Part shown: positions 1 to 6,330 of the stretch, one piece after another | Layout: every line of letters starts with the position of its first letter | Numbering within the stretch: the stretch's first letter is position 1 | DNA from: Bacillota bacterium | GTDB lineage: Bacteria; Bacillota; Limnochordia; Limnochordales; ZCTH02-B6 | Direction of reading: 5' to 3' | NCBI GenBank assembly: GCA_017578085.1 | Contig: PKQR01000055.1 | Location: 1 to 12,585, forward strand | Length of the DNA: 12,585 nt | Program-made: the position numbers and the translations under genes | The notes under the pieces: generated by a model | Databases searched by the model: none | Told to the model about the DNA's origin: nothing | Seen by the model: only the letters and a program-made list of their open reading frames with translations

Positions 1-290
1 TGGATGAGTACCGCGTCACGGGCCGGGGCGGCAAGGGCATCCGCACCCTGCAGATCACCGAGAAGAACGGGCCCATCGTCGCCGTGCGGGTGGTGCGGGA
101 CGGCGATGAGGTGATGCTCATCAGCGAGAAGGGCATCATGATCCGCATGCAGGTGGAAGAGATCTCCCGCCAGGGCCGGGCCACCCAGGGCGTGCGGGTC
201 ATGCGCCTGGACGAGGGGGACCAAGCGGTCGCGGCGGCCCTCATCGCCGAAAAGGACGAAGATAAGGCCGAACAGGGCCAACTCCTCTGA
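1..290 (+). CDS. gyrA: DNA gyrase subunit A, C-terminal end (5' part outside window)
   Basis: Only the last 95 codons are in the window; reading begins at base 3 and ends with TGA at 288-290. GyrA with GyrB introduces negative supercoils in an ATP-dependent reaction; its C-terminal domain is a six-bladed beta-pinwheel that wraps DNA. The visible part is the last blades: a GRGGKGIRTL segment typical of the repeated blade motif, then VRDGDEVMLISEKGIMIRM and ISRQGRATQGVRVMRL, which match the conserved end of bacterial GyrA. A short charged tail rich in Asp, Glu and Lys ends in QLL. The active-site tyrosine lies far upstream and cannot be checked. A hairpin follows 16 bases after the stop. Identification is by recognised family sequence and is firm; only the fragment's length is uncertain. 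Confidence 0.95.
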   Translation, partial: DEYRVTGRGGKGIRTLQITEKNGPIVAVRVVRDGDEVMLISEKGIMIRMQVEEISRQGRATQGVRVMRLDEGDQAVAAALIAEKDEDKAEQGQLL

Positions 291-306
291 CGCCGGACGG
301 GAAACG

Positions 307-332
307 AAGGCCGGGCTGCGAGGCCCGGCCTT
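307..332. terminator. Hairpin between convergent gyrA and the ABC operon
   Basis: A perfect 10-bp stem (AAGGCCGGGC / GCCCGGCCTT) closes a 6-base loop, TGCGAG. On the plus strand it is followed by only a short T run (TTTGG); on the minus strand it is followed by CGTTTCCC. It lies 16 bases after the gyrA stop and about 50 bases beyond the stop of the ABC ATPase gene, so it is placed to end transcription from both sides. The short U tracts make it weaker than a classical intrinsic terminator. Confidence 0.8.
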
Positions 333-380
333 TGGCATGTTCCGCCGGATTTTCTCGCCGGACATTTGCGGTGTTTCCCG

Positions 381-1469
381 TTAAGTGCCCGGTCCGCCAT
401 CTTGCCCGACGGCCACCGATGCGGGATCGATAGAGAAACCGACCCTTTGGCCAGGGGCCAGGGACGCGCCCGCACGGGCCGGGCAAAGAAACAGCAAGGG
501 CGCCTCCAATCCGTTCACTCTGAGTTCCCCGCGCACGCTCCAACCTAAGAATTCCAAATGCTGGACGACGCCCTCCAAAACGGGGTTACCGGCGCCCGCG
601 CCCAGCTGCACCGCTTCCGGCCGCACGCACACCCACACGGGGCCGGGCTGCAAACGTGCGGCGCCCGGCGGCCGCGGCACCTCCAACCGCAAGGGGCCGG
701 CCTGCACCACGGCGAGCCCGTTGCCGGCCGAAACCAGGCTCCCCTCAAGCAGGGTCCCTTCGCCCACAAAGGAAGCCACAAACCGCGTCGCCGGCGCCCG
801 GTACACCTCTTCGGGCGGGCCCACCTGCTCGAGCACCCCGCGGTGCATCACCCCGACCCGGTCGGCCAGGGACAGCGCCTCCTCCTGGTCGTGGGTCACA
901 TAAACCGTGGTGATACCCAGCTGCCGCTGGATTTTCTTGATTTCCGCCCGGATCGACGCCCGCAGCTTCGCATCTAGGCTGCTTAAGGGCTCATCCAAGA
1001 GCAGCACCGACGGCTGGATCACCAAAGCCCGCGCCAGCGCGACCCGCTGCAGCTGGCCTCCCGACAGCTGCGCCGGCATGCGGTGCGCGAGATCCGCCAA
1101 CCCCACCAGCTCCAGGTGCTCCATGACGCGGCGGCGCAGTTCGGGTTCGGAAACGCGGCGCACGCGCAGCCCGTACGCGACGTTTTCGTAGACGGACATG
1201 TTGGGGAAAACCGCATGCTGCTGGAACACGAGGCCAACCCCGCGCCGCTGCGGCGGCACGTCGTTCATGCGCCGGGAGCCGAAGTAGATCGAGCCTGAGG
1301 TGGGCGTTTCCAACCCGGCGACCATGCGCAGGGTGGTCGTCTTGCCGCAACCCGACGGGCCCAGGATGGCCAGGAACTCACCCGGCGCCACAGCGACGCT
1401 GAGATTGTCGACGGCCTTGACCCCGCTGGGATAGATCTTTGTCAGCTGCTCCAACCTTACGCCGGTCAC
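381..1469 (-). CDS. ABC transporter ATP-binding protein (FbpC/AfuC/PotA class)
   Basis: Cytoplasmic ATPase of a binding-protein-dependent importer, 362 aa. Visible motifs: Walker A GPSGCGKTTT at about 37-46, Q-loop Gln83, signature LSGGQ at 135-139, Walker B LLLDEP at 156-161, D-loop SLD at 164-166 and switch His193. From about residue 235 a C-terminal TOBE-type beta domain follows, with the usual VRPEAV segment, as in ferric-iron, spermidine and sugar importers. The start is a GTG at 1467-1469. Its ribosome binding site (GAGGTGAT) overlaps the stop codon of the upstream permease gene, with 4 bases between the two genes, so translation is probably coupled. It is the last gene of the operon binding protein, permease, ATPase. 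The ATPase family is certain; the substrate cannot be read from this subunit. Confidence 0.93.
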   Translation of the reverse strand: MTGVRLEQLTKIYPSGVKAVDNLSVAVAPGEFLAILGPSGCGKTTTLRMVAGLETPTSGSIYFGSRRMNDVPPQRRGVGLVFQQHAVFPNMSVYENVAYGLRVRRVSEPELRRRVMEHLELVGLADLAHRMPAQLSGGQLQRVALARALVIQPSVLLLDEPLSSLDAKLRASIRAEIKKIQRQLGITTVYVTHDQEEALSLADRVGVMHRGVLEQVGPPEEVYRAPATRFVASFVGEGTLLEGSLVSAGNGLAVVQAGPLRLEVPRPPGAARLQPGPVWVCVRPEAVQLGAGAGNPVLEGVVQHLEFLGWSVRGELRVNGLEAPLLFLCPARAGASLAPGQRVGFSIDPASVAVGQDGGPGT

Positions 1470-1473
1470 GGGA

Positions 1474-3144
1474 TCACCTCAGGCGGTTATAGCTGGCCAG
1501 CCCCGTGAGGGCGGCAACGACGGCGATGAGGAGCACGGAAATGGCCGCCGCCCGGTTGACCAGCCCTTCCTGGGCGTAGGAAAAGATTTGCATGGAGATG
1601 GTGGTCCACCCCGGCTGGTAGACCACCAGGGTCGTGCCCAACTCGGTGATGATGCGGGTGAAGGCAATGACCAGCGCCGCGGCCATGGCCGGGTACAGCT
1701 GCGGCAGCGTCACGCGCCAAAACGTCCGCGCCCGGGATGCACCGAGGCTATAGGAAGCCTCTTCCAGGCGGCGGTCGATGCGGCTGTATGCGGCCGACAT
1801 GACCCGCATCGGGTACGGCAGGCGCCGGATGGAATAGGCGGCCACCAGGAGGCTCGGGCCCGACAGAAACGGCAGGGCCAGCCCCAGCAGGCGGAGCCGG
1901 CCGGTCAGATGGATGAGCCCGATGCCGATGACGACGCCCGACACGACAAACGGCAAAAGCGTCACGTAGTCGAACAGGGCGCCGGCCCGGCCCCACTCGC
2001 GCATGGCGTTGCCGATGACGACGCTGAGCAAAACGGCCAACGGCGCCGCCGTGCCGGCCAGGATGAGGGAATTGCGCAGCGGCTCCAGGCTCCCCGCGAG
2101 CGCCTGGTAATGGCGCAGGGTGAAGGCATCAGGCAAGAGCCCCGCGCCCCACACCGTGCCGAACGAAGCCACCAGGATGGCCAGATAGGGCAAGAGCACG
2201 AGGAAGCTCACCAGGGAACAGAAACACAGCCCAACCCTCCGCGCGGCGGGAGAAGCGTAGGTGTAAATCTCGCCCGAAAAGGCGGGAGCGATCTCGGTCT
2301 TTTTCATCTGCCGGCGGACCAGGTAGAGCAAGCAGAGTGAGATCACCACGATCCAGGCGCTCAAAAGGATGGGGATGCGCTGGTCGACATTGAACCGGAT
2401 GAAGGCGGTGTACGCCTCAACGGTCAAGACCCGGTAGTTGCCGCCCACAAGCAGCGGGGCGCCCACATCGCCGAAGGACGCGAGAAACACCAGCAGCGCG
2501 CTCATCCAGATGTACGGGGCGATGTAGGGAAGCACGACTCGCCGGGCGACTTGCGTGAGGCTTCCCCCCAGCGAAATGGCCGACTCCTCCAAGTCCCGCG
2601 GCACGGTGCGCAGCCCAGCCGCCAGCGTCAAGACCGCCAGCGGCAACGTGTGGATCACGTGGGTGATGGCGATGCCCGGCAGCCCGTACAGTTCAAAGGT
2701 GGGCAGGCCCGCGGCCCGCAAGAGCTGCGTGATGACCCCGACGCGGCCAAACAGGAGAATGGTGGCGAACGACCCGATGAAAGGCGGCGACAAGAGCGGG
2801 ATCGTCAGCAGCACCTGGAAGAGAGGCCGGTACGGCACCGCCTTGACGAAAAACACGGCCAGCGGGATGCCGATGGCCAGCACGATGACCGTGACGAGGC
2901 CGGCCAGCACCAGGGAGTTGCGGGTCAAAAGCACGAACCGCTGGCCAAACTGGGGCAGGTCGGCCAAGCCGCCCGCGAGGACGATCTGGACGGATTGGGC
3001 GACGATTAGTCCCAGCGGGATCAGCAGGAAAACCGCCAAGTAGACGGCCGCGAGCAGCCCCAACACGGCCATCGGGTCCGGCGGGCGCACGATGCGGGCG
3101 AGCCAACTGCCGCTGGCCGGCTCAGCGGCTCGTGTACCGGTCAA
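1474..3144 (-). CDS. ABC transporter permease, fused two-domain (FbpB/AfuB type)
   Basis: Inner-membrane permease of 556 aa made of two homologous halves, about twice the length of a single MetI-like permease and typical of FbpB/ThiP-type proteins. The first half (about 25-275) has roughly six hydrophobic segments and an EAA-type loop at about 186-206 (EESAISLGGS... ending LP). After a charged linker near 276-300, the second half repeats this with an EAA loop at about 460-481 (EEASYSLGAS... ending LP). These loops dock onto the ATPase encoded next. The start is uncertain: TTG at 3142-3144 overlaps the end of the binding-protein gene by 23 bases and has GGAGG 12 bases upstream; GTG at 3090 or ATG at 3072 are alternatives without a visible ribosome binding site. 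Import direction follows from the adjacent binding protein. Confidence 0.92.
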   Translation of the reverse strand: MTGTRAAEPASGSWLARIVRPPDPMAVLGLLAAVYLAVFLLIPLGLIVAQSVQIVLAGGLADLPQFGQRFVLLTRNSLVLAGLVTVIVLAIGIPLAVFFVKAVPYRPLFQVLLTIPLLSPPFIGSFATILLFGRVGVITQLLRAAGLPTFELYGLPGIAITHVIHTLPLAVLTLAAGLRTVPRDLEESAISLGGSLTQVARRVVLPYIAPYIWMSALLVFLASFGDVGAPLLVGGNYRVLTVEAYTAFIRFNVDQRIPILLSAWIVVISLCLLYLVRRQMKKTEIAPAFSGEIYTYASPAARRVGLCFCSLVSFLVLLPYLAILVASFGTVWGAGLLPDAFTLRHYQALAGSLEPLRNSLILAGTAAPLAVLLSVVIGNAMREWGRAGALFDYVTLLPFVVSGVVIGIGLIHLTGRLRLLGLALPFLSGPSLLVAAYSIRRLPYPMRVMSAAYSRIDRRLEEASYSLGASRARTFWRVTLPQLYPAMAAALVIAFTRIITELGTTLVVYQPGWTTISMQIFSYAQEGLVNRAAAISVLLIAVVAALTGLASYNRLR

Positions 3145-4198
3145 AGCGCCTCATGACCTCCTCGCGGATCTCTTCCGCCAGGGCGCTGTCCACTACCACG
3201 ATCTTGGGAACCGTGTTCTCCACGTACTCCACCGAGAGATCCACGCTGTGCGCCGTAGCCTGGATGCCCTTGCGGATCGGGTTCTGGAAGTGGTTGGCGG
3301 CGTGCACTTGGCCCTCGGGGGAAAGGACGAAGCGGACGAAAGCCTCGGCCAGCTCCCGGTTCTTCGCGCCTTCCACGATCCCGACGGCGGTGGCAAACAC
3401 CCAGGCGCCTTCCTCGGGGTACACCACGTTGACCGCATGCCCCTCAGCCCTGTTCACGTAGTAGTTGCGGGCCGTGCCGAAGCTGATGGGCACCTCCCCG
3501 CGAGCCACCAGCGAATAGAGGGCGCCTGTGGAGGGGGTGTAAAAGGCGATATTGCGGTCAATCGCGTCCCACAGCTCCCACACGCCTTCCTCGCCGAACA
3601 TCTGGTAATGCGCCACCAGCGTGTTGAAGGCCGACGAGGACTGCTGCGGCATGTTGAAGACGATCTGGCCCCGGTAGCGGGGATCCGCGAGGTCCTGCCA
3701 CCGGCGGGGCACCGGCAAGCCCAACTGCTCCAGCCGGCGTTCGTTGTAGCCGATGACCCCCAGCGAGAAGCCCCACACGTACCAGCGGCCTTCCTCGTCA
3801 TACAAGGGAATCCGCGCCCCGGCGATCTCCAGCGCCTGCGGCAGGTCCGGGGCGATGACGGCCGGGTCGGTGCGGGCCAGCAAGCCCATCTTGGCGGCCA
3901 CCAGGAACTCAAACACCGCGCCGGAGTGGAAAACGTCGGCCTGCGGGTTGTGCCGCTCCGCCGCGAGCTTCGCGATGATCGCCTCGGCACCCCCGGGGTT
4001 GACGATCTCCACCGTCGTCCCCGGGTGCAGCGCTTCGAACGCCCGCTTCAGCGACTCGGCGAAGTCCAGGGGAGCGGCGCTGTAGACCACGAGGCGGCCC
4101 GACCCCCCCTGTGCCAACGCCGGCGCTCCATGGGCGAAAGCGAGCAACGTCACGATGACGGCCATGCAGGCAAGGACAGTCAGCCTATTCCGTATCAT
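3122..4198 (-). CDS. Periplasmic-type substrate-binding protein, ferric-iron/AfuA class
   Basis: Extracellular receptor of the ABC importer, 358 aa from the chosen start. I chose ATG at 4196-4198 (MIRNRLTV...) because GGAG lies 10 bases upstream; an in-frame ATG at 4231 would place that site inside the gene. Residues 1-29 form a signal peptide with a basic start, a hydrophobic core and PALA before Gln30. The mature part begins GRLVVYSAAP and contains ADPRYRGQIV (171-180), conserved in Fbp/Afu-like proteins, and an NYY triplet at 245-247 that could correspond to the tyrosine pair of FbpA proteins. The only Cys in the signal region is at position 11, before the hydrophobic core, so this is probably not a lipoprotein. 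Fe(III) is a reasonable guess; AfuA-like relatives that bind sugar phosphates and phosphonate-binding relatives are alternatives. Confidence 0.88.
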   Translation of the reverse strand: MIRNRLTVLACMAVIVTLLAFAHGAPALAQGGSGRLVVYSAAPLDFAESLKRAFEALHPGTTVEIVNPGGAEAIIAKLAAERHNPQADVFHSGAVFEFLVAAKMGLLARTDPAVIAPDLPQALEIAGARIPLYDEEGRWYVWGFSLGVIGYNERRLEQLGLPVPRRWQDLADPRYRGQIVFNMPQQSSSAFNTLVAHYQMFGEEGVWELWDAIDRNIAFYTPSTGALYSLVARGEVPISFGTARNYYVNRAEGHAVNVVYPEEGAWVFATAVGIVEGAKNRELAEAFVRFVLSPEGQVHAANHFQNPIRKGIQATAHSVDLSVEYVENTVPKIVVVDSALAEEIREEVMRRFDRYTSR

Positions 4199-4237
4199 CC
4201 GTCGTTCTCTCCTTTCCCTCCCGTGTTTCATCTTGTT

Positions 4238-4262
4238 GTCAACGGGTCCATCTCGTCAACGG
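4238..4262 (-). promoter_or_regulatory. Two direct GTCAACGG repeats upstream of the ABC operon
   Basis: The 8-mer GTCAACGG occurs at 4238-4245 and again at 4255-4262, a 17-bp period. On the minus strand each reads CCGTTGAC, so each contains a TTGAC that could act as a -35 element. TTGACG (4254-4259) followed by an 18-bp spacer and CAAGAT is a weak promoter candidate for the importer operon; the -10 matches poorly. The repeat could equally be a regulator site. The spacing is seen directly; the function is inferred. Confidence 0.35.
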
Positions 4263-4283
4263 CGTGCGTGCCCCCGGTTTCGA

Positions 4284-4313
4284 TTGACGGCCGCCGCGAG
4301 CCTGTGCTATCAT
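4284..4313 (+). promoter_or_regulatory. Sigma-70-type promoter for the tRNA pair
   Basis: TTGACG at 4284-4289 and TATCAT at 4308-4313 are separated by an 18-bp spacer, ending 13 bases before the first base of tRNA-Ile. Both hexamers are close to consensus and the position suits a tRNA transcript. Transcription would probably start at about 4320. Confidence 0.7.
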
Positions 4314-4326
4314 CTACAGGCGCAGT

Positions 4327-4403
<77 letters not shown>

Positions 4404-4410
4404 TCCAAGA

Positions 4411-4486
4411 GGGGCCGTAGCTCAGCTGGGAGAGCGCCTGCTTTGCACGCAGGAGGTCGGCGGTTCGATCCCGCTCGGCTCCACCA
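4411..4486 (+). tRNA. tRNA-Ala (anticodon TGC)
   Basis: A 76-base cloverleaf. The acceptor stem GGGGCCG pairs with CGGCTCC (4476-4482) with one G-U pair; discriminator A4483 and encoded CCA at 4484-4486 follow. The anticodon stem CCTGC/GCAGG closes the loop TTTGCAC with anticodon TGC at 4444-4446, and the T arm contains GGTTCGATCCC. It probably shares a transcript with the preceding tRNA-Ile and is followed directly by a strong terminator. Confidence 0.97.
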
Positions 4487-4488
4487 AC

Positions 4489-4527
4489 AACGCCTCCCGG
4501 AAACGCTGTTTCCGGAAGGCGTTTTTT
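4489..4527 (+). terminator. Rho-independent terminator of the tRNA transcript
   Basis: The arms 4489-4504 and 4508-4523 form 15 of 16 possible pairs (one C-A mismatch) around a 3-base loop, GCT, and the descending arm runs into six T residues (4522-4527). It begins two bases after the CCA end of tRNA-Ala, so the tRNA pair is a separate transcription unit and does not read into the sulfurtransferase gene. Confidence 0.93.
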
Positions 4528-4629
4528 GTGTCCGCTGTTGGCCCGCCGGCCGCAGGCGGAGGCGGAGCGGCCTGCCGCGGCGAAACTCACCCCCGGAATC
4601 CATGCGCAGGACTGGGAGGGGAAACCGTG

Positions 4630-5487
4630 ATGCAGCCGCCCGTCATCGTCACCTGCCAGTGGCTGGCCGAGAGGCTGGACGCCCCCGATATCGTCATCGC
4701 CGACTGCCGCTTTGACCTCGCGGACCCGGCGGCCGGCCGCCGGGCGTACGAAGCCGCCCACATCCCCGGCGCGGTCTACTTCGACCTGGAGCAGGACTTG
4801 TCCGGTCCCGTGCGAAAGCCTGGCCCACGCCACCCCCTGCCGGAGATGGAACGTTTCGTGGAGAAGCTGGAAGCGGCCGGGATCGGCGAAGGCGTAACGG
4901 TGGTCTGCTACGACGACCAGCACGGCATGGTGGCCGCCCGCCTCTGGTGGATGCTGCGCTACCTGGGCCATGGGGCGGTGTGCGTCCTGGACGGCGGCTT
5001 CAAGGCTTGGCGGGAAGCGGGCTTGCCCGTGACCGCGAGGGCAGCGGCCCGGCCGCGGCGCCGCTTTGTGCCCCGGGTGCGGCCCGAGATGGCCGTCTCC
5101 ATGGCGGACGTGCAGCGGATGGTGCAGGAAAAGCGCGGGGTGCTGGTGGACGCCCGGGCGCCCGAGCGGTACCGGGGAGAGGTGGAGCCCCTCGATCCGG
5201 TGGCGGGCCATATCCCGGGGGCCCGCAACCTGCCGTGGATGGGCAACCTGGATTCAAACGGCCGCTGGCGCAGCCCCGAAGAGCTGGCCGAGCGGTTCGC
5301 CGCGCTCCGGGGGCATGAACCCGTGGTCATGTACTGCGGCTCGGGCGTGTCCGCATGCGTGAACGTGCTGGCCATGGCCCACGCGGGCTTCAAGGAGCTG
5401 CCGCGGCTGTATGTGGGCAGCTGGAGCGAGTGGTGCGCCGTGCCGGAGAACCCCGTGGCGAAAGTTGACACCCCCGGGCGGGCATGA
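4630..5487 (+). CDS. sseA: Two-domain sulfurtransferase (3-mercaptopyruvate type, rhodanese fold)
   Basis: Cytoplasmic tandem-rhodanese enzyme of 285 aa, the normal family length. It moves a sulfane sulfur from 3-mercaptopyruvate or thiosulfate to an acceptor through a cysteine persulfide. The N-terminal domain (about 5-130) carries the conserved HIPGAVYFD segment but no loop cysteine at its degenerate active site (CYDDQHGMVAARLWW region). The C-terminal domain (about 150-275) has DARAPERYRG, GHIPGARNLPW and the active-site loop CGSGVSA with nucleophile Cys236. CGSGV(T/S)A is the mercaptopyruvate type, rather than the CRKG loop of classical thiosulfate rhodanese. The start is ATG 4630, with GTG directly before it as an alternative; GGGAGGGG at 4614-4621 is the ribosome binding site. 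A longer in-frame reading back to 4528 would run into the tRNA terminator and is unlikely. The arsR promoter overlaps its last codons. Confidence 0.9.
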   Translation: MQPPVIVTCQWLAERLDAPDIVIADCRFDLADPAAGRRAYEAAHIPGAVYFDLEQDLSGPVRKPGPRHPLPEMERFVEKLEAAGIGEGVTVVCYDDQHGMVAARLWWMLRYLGHGAVCVLDGGFKAWREAGLPVTARAAARPRRRFVPRVRPEMAVSMADVQRMVQEKRGVLVDARAPERYRGEVEPLDPVAGHIPGARNLPWMGNLDSNGRWRSPEELAERFAALRGHEPVVMYCGSGVSACVNVLAMAHAGFKELPRLYVGSWSEWCAVPENPVAKVDTPGRA

Positions 5488-5493
5488 TATCTT
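5465..5493 (+). promoter_or_regulatory. Promoter of the arsR-family gene
   Basis: A perfect -35 TTGACA (5465-5470), a 17-bp spacer and TATCTT (5488-5493) lie across the last codons and stop of the sulfurtransferase gene. The regulator's start is at 5586, giving a leader of about 85 bases. The regulator can thus be transcribed independently of sseA, although no terminator separates them. Confidence 0.7.
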
Positions 5494-5516
5494 CATCGAT
5501 GACCGACGATAAAGAT
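5489..5516 (+). promoter_or_regulatory. Imperfect dyad overlapping the arsR -10, candidate autoregulatory operator
   Basis: ATCTTCATCG (5489-5498) and CGATAAAGAT (5507-5516) are inverted repeats matching at 9 of 10 positions, separated by 8 bases. The dyad covers the -10 hexamer and the expected transcription start. ArsR/SmtB repressors usually bind A/T-containing inverted repeats at just this position and block their own promoter. The symmetry is seen directly; binding is inferred. Confidence 0.55.
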
Positions 5517-5585
5517 CCGCTCCGGCCTTTCCGGCCATCGACTGCCGCTGGCCTGGGTTGGGGAGCGGGGAAGGGAGAAACGGCC

Positions 5586-5942
5586 ATGGCAAGCCGCGCA
5601 ACCGGCAAGACGATGAACCCCGGCACCGCCCAGCCCGTGGCAGAGCCGGAGGCGACGCACGCCACCGACGCGGACTTGGCCGCGGCCGCCCGGGCCCTGG
5701 CCCACCCGGTCCGCATCCGCATCCTCCGCCGGCTGGGCCGCGAGGGATCCTACTGCGGTGATCTGGTGGAGCTGTTGGGCCTGGCCCAGTCCACGGTTTC
5801 GCACCACCTGCGCATCCTGCGGGAAGCCGGGCTGATCGTGGGTGAGGAACAGGGACCGGCCACCTGCTACCGGGTCAACCGGGAGCGGTGCGCCGCGGTA
5901 TGCCAGCTGGTGCGGGACATCTTGGGCGAGGCCGCGGTCTAG
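5586..5942 (+). CDS. ArsR/SmtB-family winged-helix transcriptional regulator
   Basis: A 118-aa DNA-binding repressor. The start is ATG 5586 with AAGGGAG 8 bases upstream; in-frame ATGs at 5484 and 5499 lie in or at the promoter and lack a comparable ribosome binding site. A low-complexity N-terminus (1-28) is followed by the helix ALAHPVRIRIL (37-47), the YCGDLVELL segment (56-64), the recognition helix AQSTVSHHLRILREAGLI (67-84) and the wing around GEEQGPATCYRV (86-96). This layout is typical of ArsR proteins. Cys57, Cys94, Cys102 and Cys106 are candidate ligands for a thiophilic metal or sites of thiol oxidation; the exact ELCVCDL metal box is absent, so the inducer is not predictable. Neighbours: sulfurtransferase upstream, FmdB-type protein downstream. 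Family is certain, signal unknown. Confidence 0.9.
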   Translation: MASRATGKTMNPGTAQPVAEPEATHATDADLAAAARALAHPVRIRILRRLGREGSYCGDLVELLGLAQSTVSHHLRILREAGLIVGEEQGPATCYRVNRERCAAVCQLVRDILGEAAV

Positions 5943-6122
5943 GAGGAAGCTGGCGAAAAAAACTAGGCGAAACTGGCGAAATTCCAGGGCGCAAGGCGCC
6001 GGGGGCGCGCTGGCGCTCCCCGCCGGCGCTTACATGCTGTGGCGCGCCGGCTAAATCGCGATTCGGCGATGGACGATAAAGCGTTAGGCAACCGCCATAG
6101 GTGACATAAAGGAGGGAGGAGC
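5943..6122 (+). other. GC-rich structured leader between arsR and the fmdB-type gene
   Basis: These 180 bases hold no convincing gene. Several hairpins can be drawn: GGCGC/GCGCC around AAG (5989-6001); GGGG-GCGC pairing with GCGC-T-CCCC (6002-6021, one bulged T); and GCCGGCGC (6022-6029) with GCGCCGGC (6044-6051). The last is followed by TAAATCGCGATT rather than a T run, so it is not a classical terminator. Near 6067-6081 lies a copy of the arsR operator-like motif, and the segment ends in the AAAGGAGG ribosome binding site of the next gene. It may be a terminator/antiterminator, an RNA leader or simply GC-rich spacer. Confidence 0.45.
5950..5981 (+). repeat. Three short tandem-like copies of CT(A)GGCGAAA
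   Basis: CTGGCGAAA at 5950-5958, CTAGGCGAAA at 5963-5972 and CTGGCGAAA at 5973-5981, directly after the arsR stop. Units are 9-10 bases, with 4 bases between the first two and none between the last two. The function is unknown; it forms the 5' edge of the structured segment before fmdB. Confidence 0.45.
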
Positions 6123-6329
6123 ATGCCGACCTACGCATTCCGCTGCAGCGCCTGCGGGCACGAGTTTGAGGTGCAGACGTCCTGGTCCGCCAAGGGCGAG
6201 GTGGTCTGCCCCGCGTGCGGCGCCCGGGAGCTCAAGGAGCTTTTCGGCCGCTACCGGCTTGTGAGCGCAGGCGGGTCGGGCAACGGATCGGGCGGCAGCG
6301 GCGCCGCTTTCCGGTCGGGTTTCACCTGA
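6123..6329 (+). CDS. FmdB-family small zinc-ribbon protein
   Basis: A 68-aa protein opening MPTYAFRCSACGHEFE, the hallmark of the FmdB putative regulatory family. Cys8, Cys11, Cys29 and Cys32 form two CxxC knuckles of a zinc ribbon, and the last third is a Gly/Ser-rich flexible tail (SAGGSGNGSGG). FmdB was named from the formamidase/formamide regulon of Methylophilus; no biochemical role is established for most members. The start ATG 6123 follows AAAGGAGGGAGGAGC, a very strong ribosome binding site. It is smaller than many FmdB proteins (usually 70-110 aa) but has the full ribbon. It follows arsR on the same strand and is convergent with the DUF4363 gene. Confidence 0.88.
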   Translation: MPTYAFRCSACGHEFEVQTSWSAKGEVVCPACGARELKELFGRYRLVSAGGSGNGSGGSGAAFRSGFT

Positions 6330-6330
6330 G

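Noticed and set aside
1588..2340. 250-codon plus-strand open frame
   Set aside because: Antisense shadow of the permease gene.
4120..4198. Possible lipobox VLAC near the N-terminus of the binding protein
   Set aside because: The Cys is residue 11 and precedes the hydrophobic core, so it cannot be the lipidation site of a normal signal peptide.
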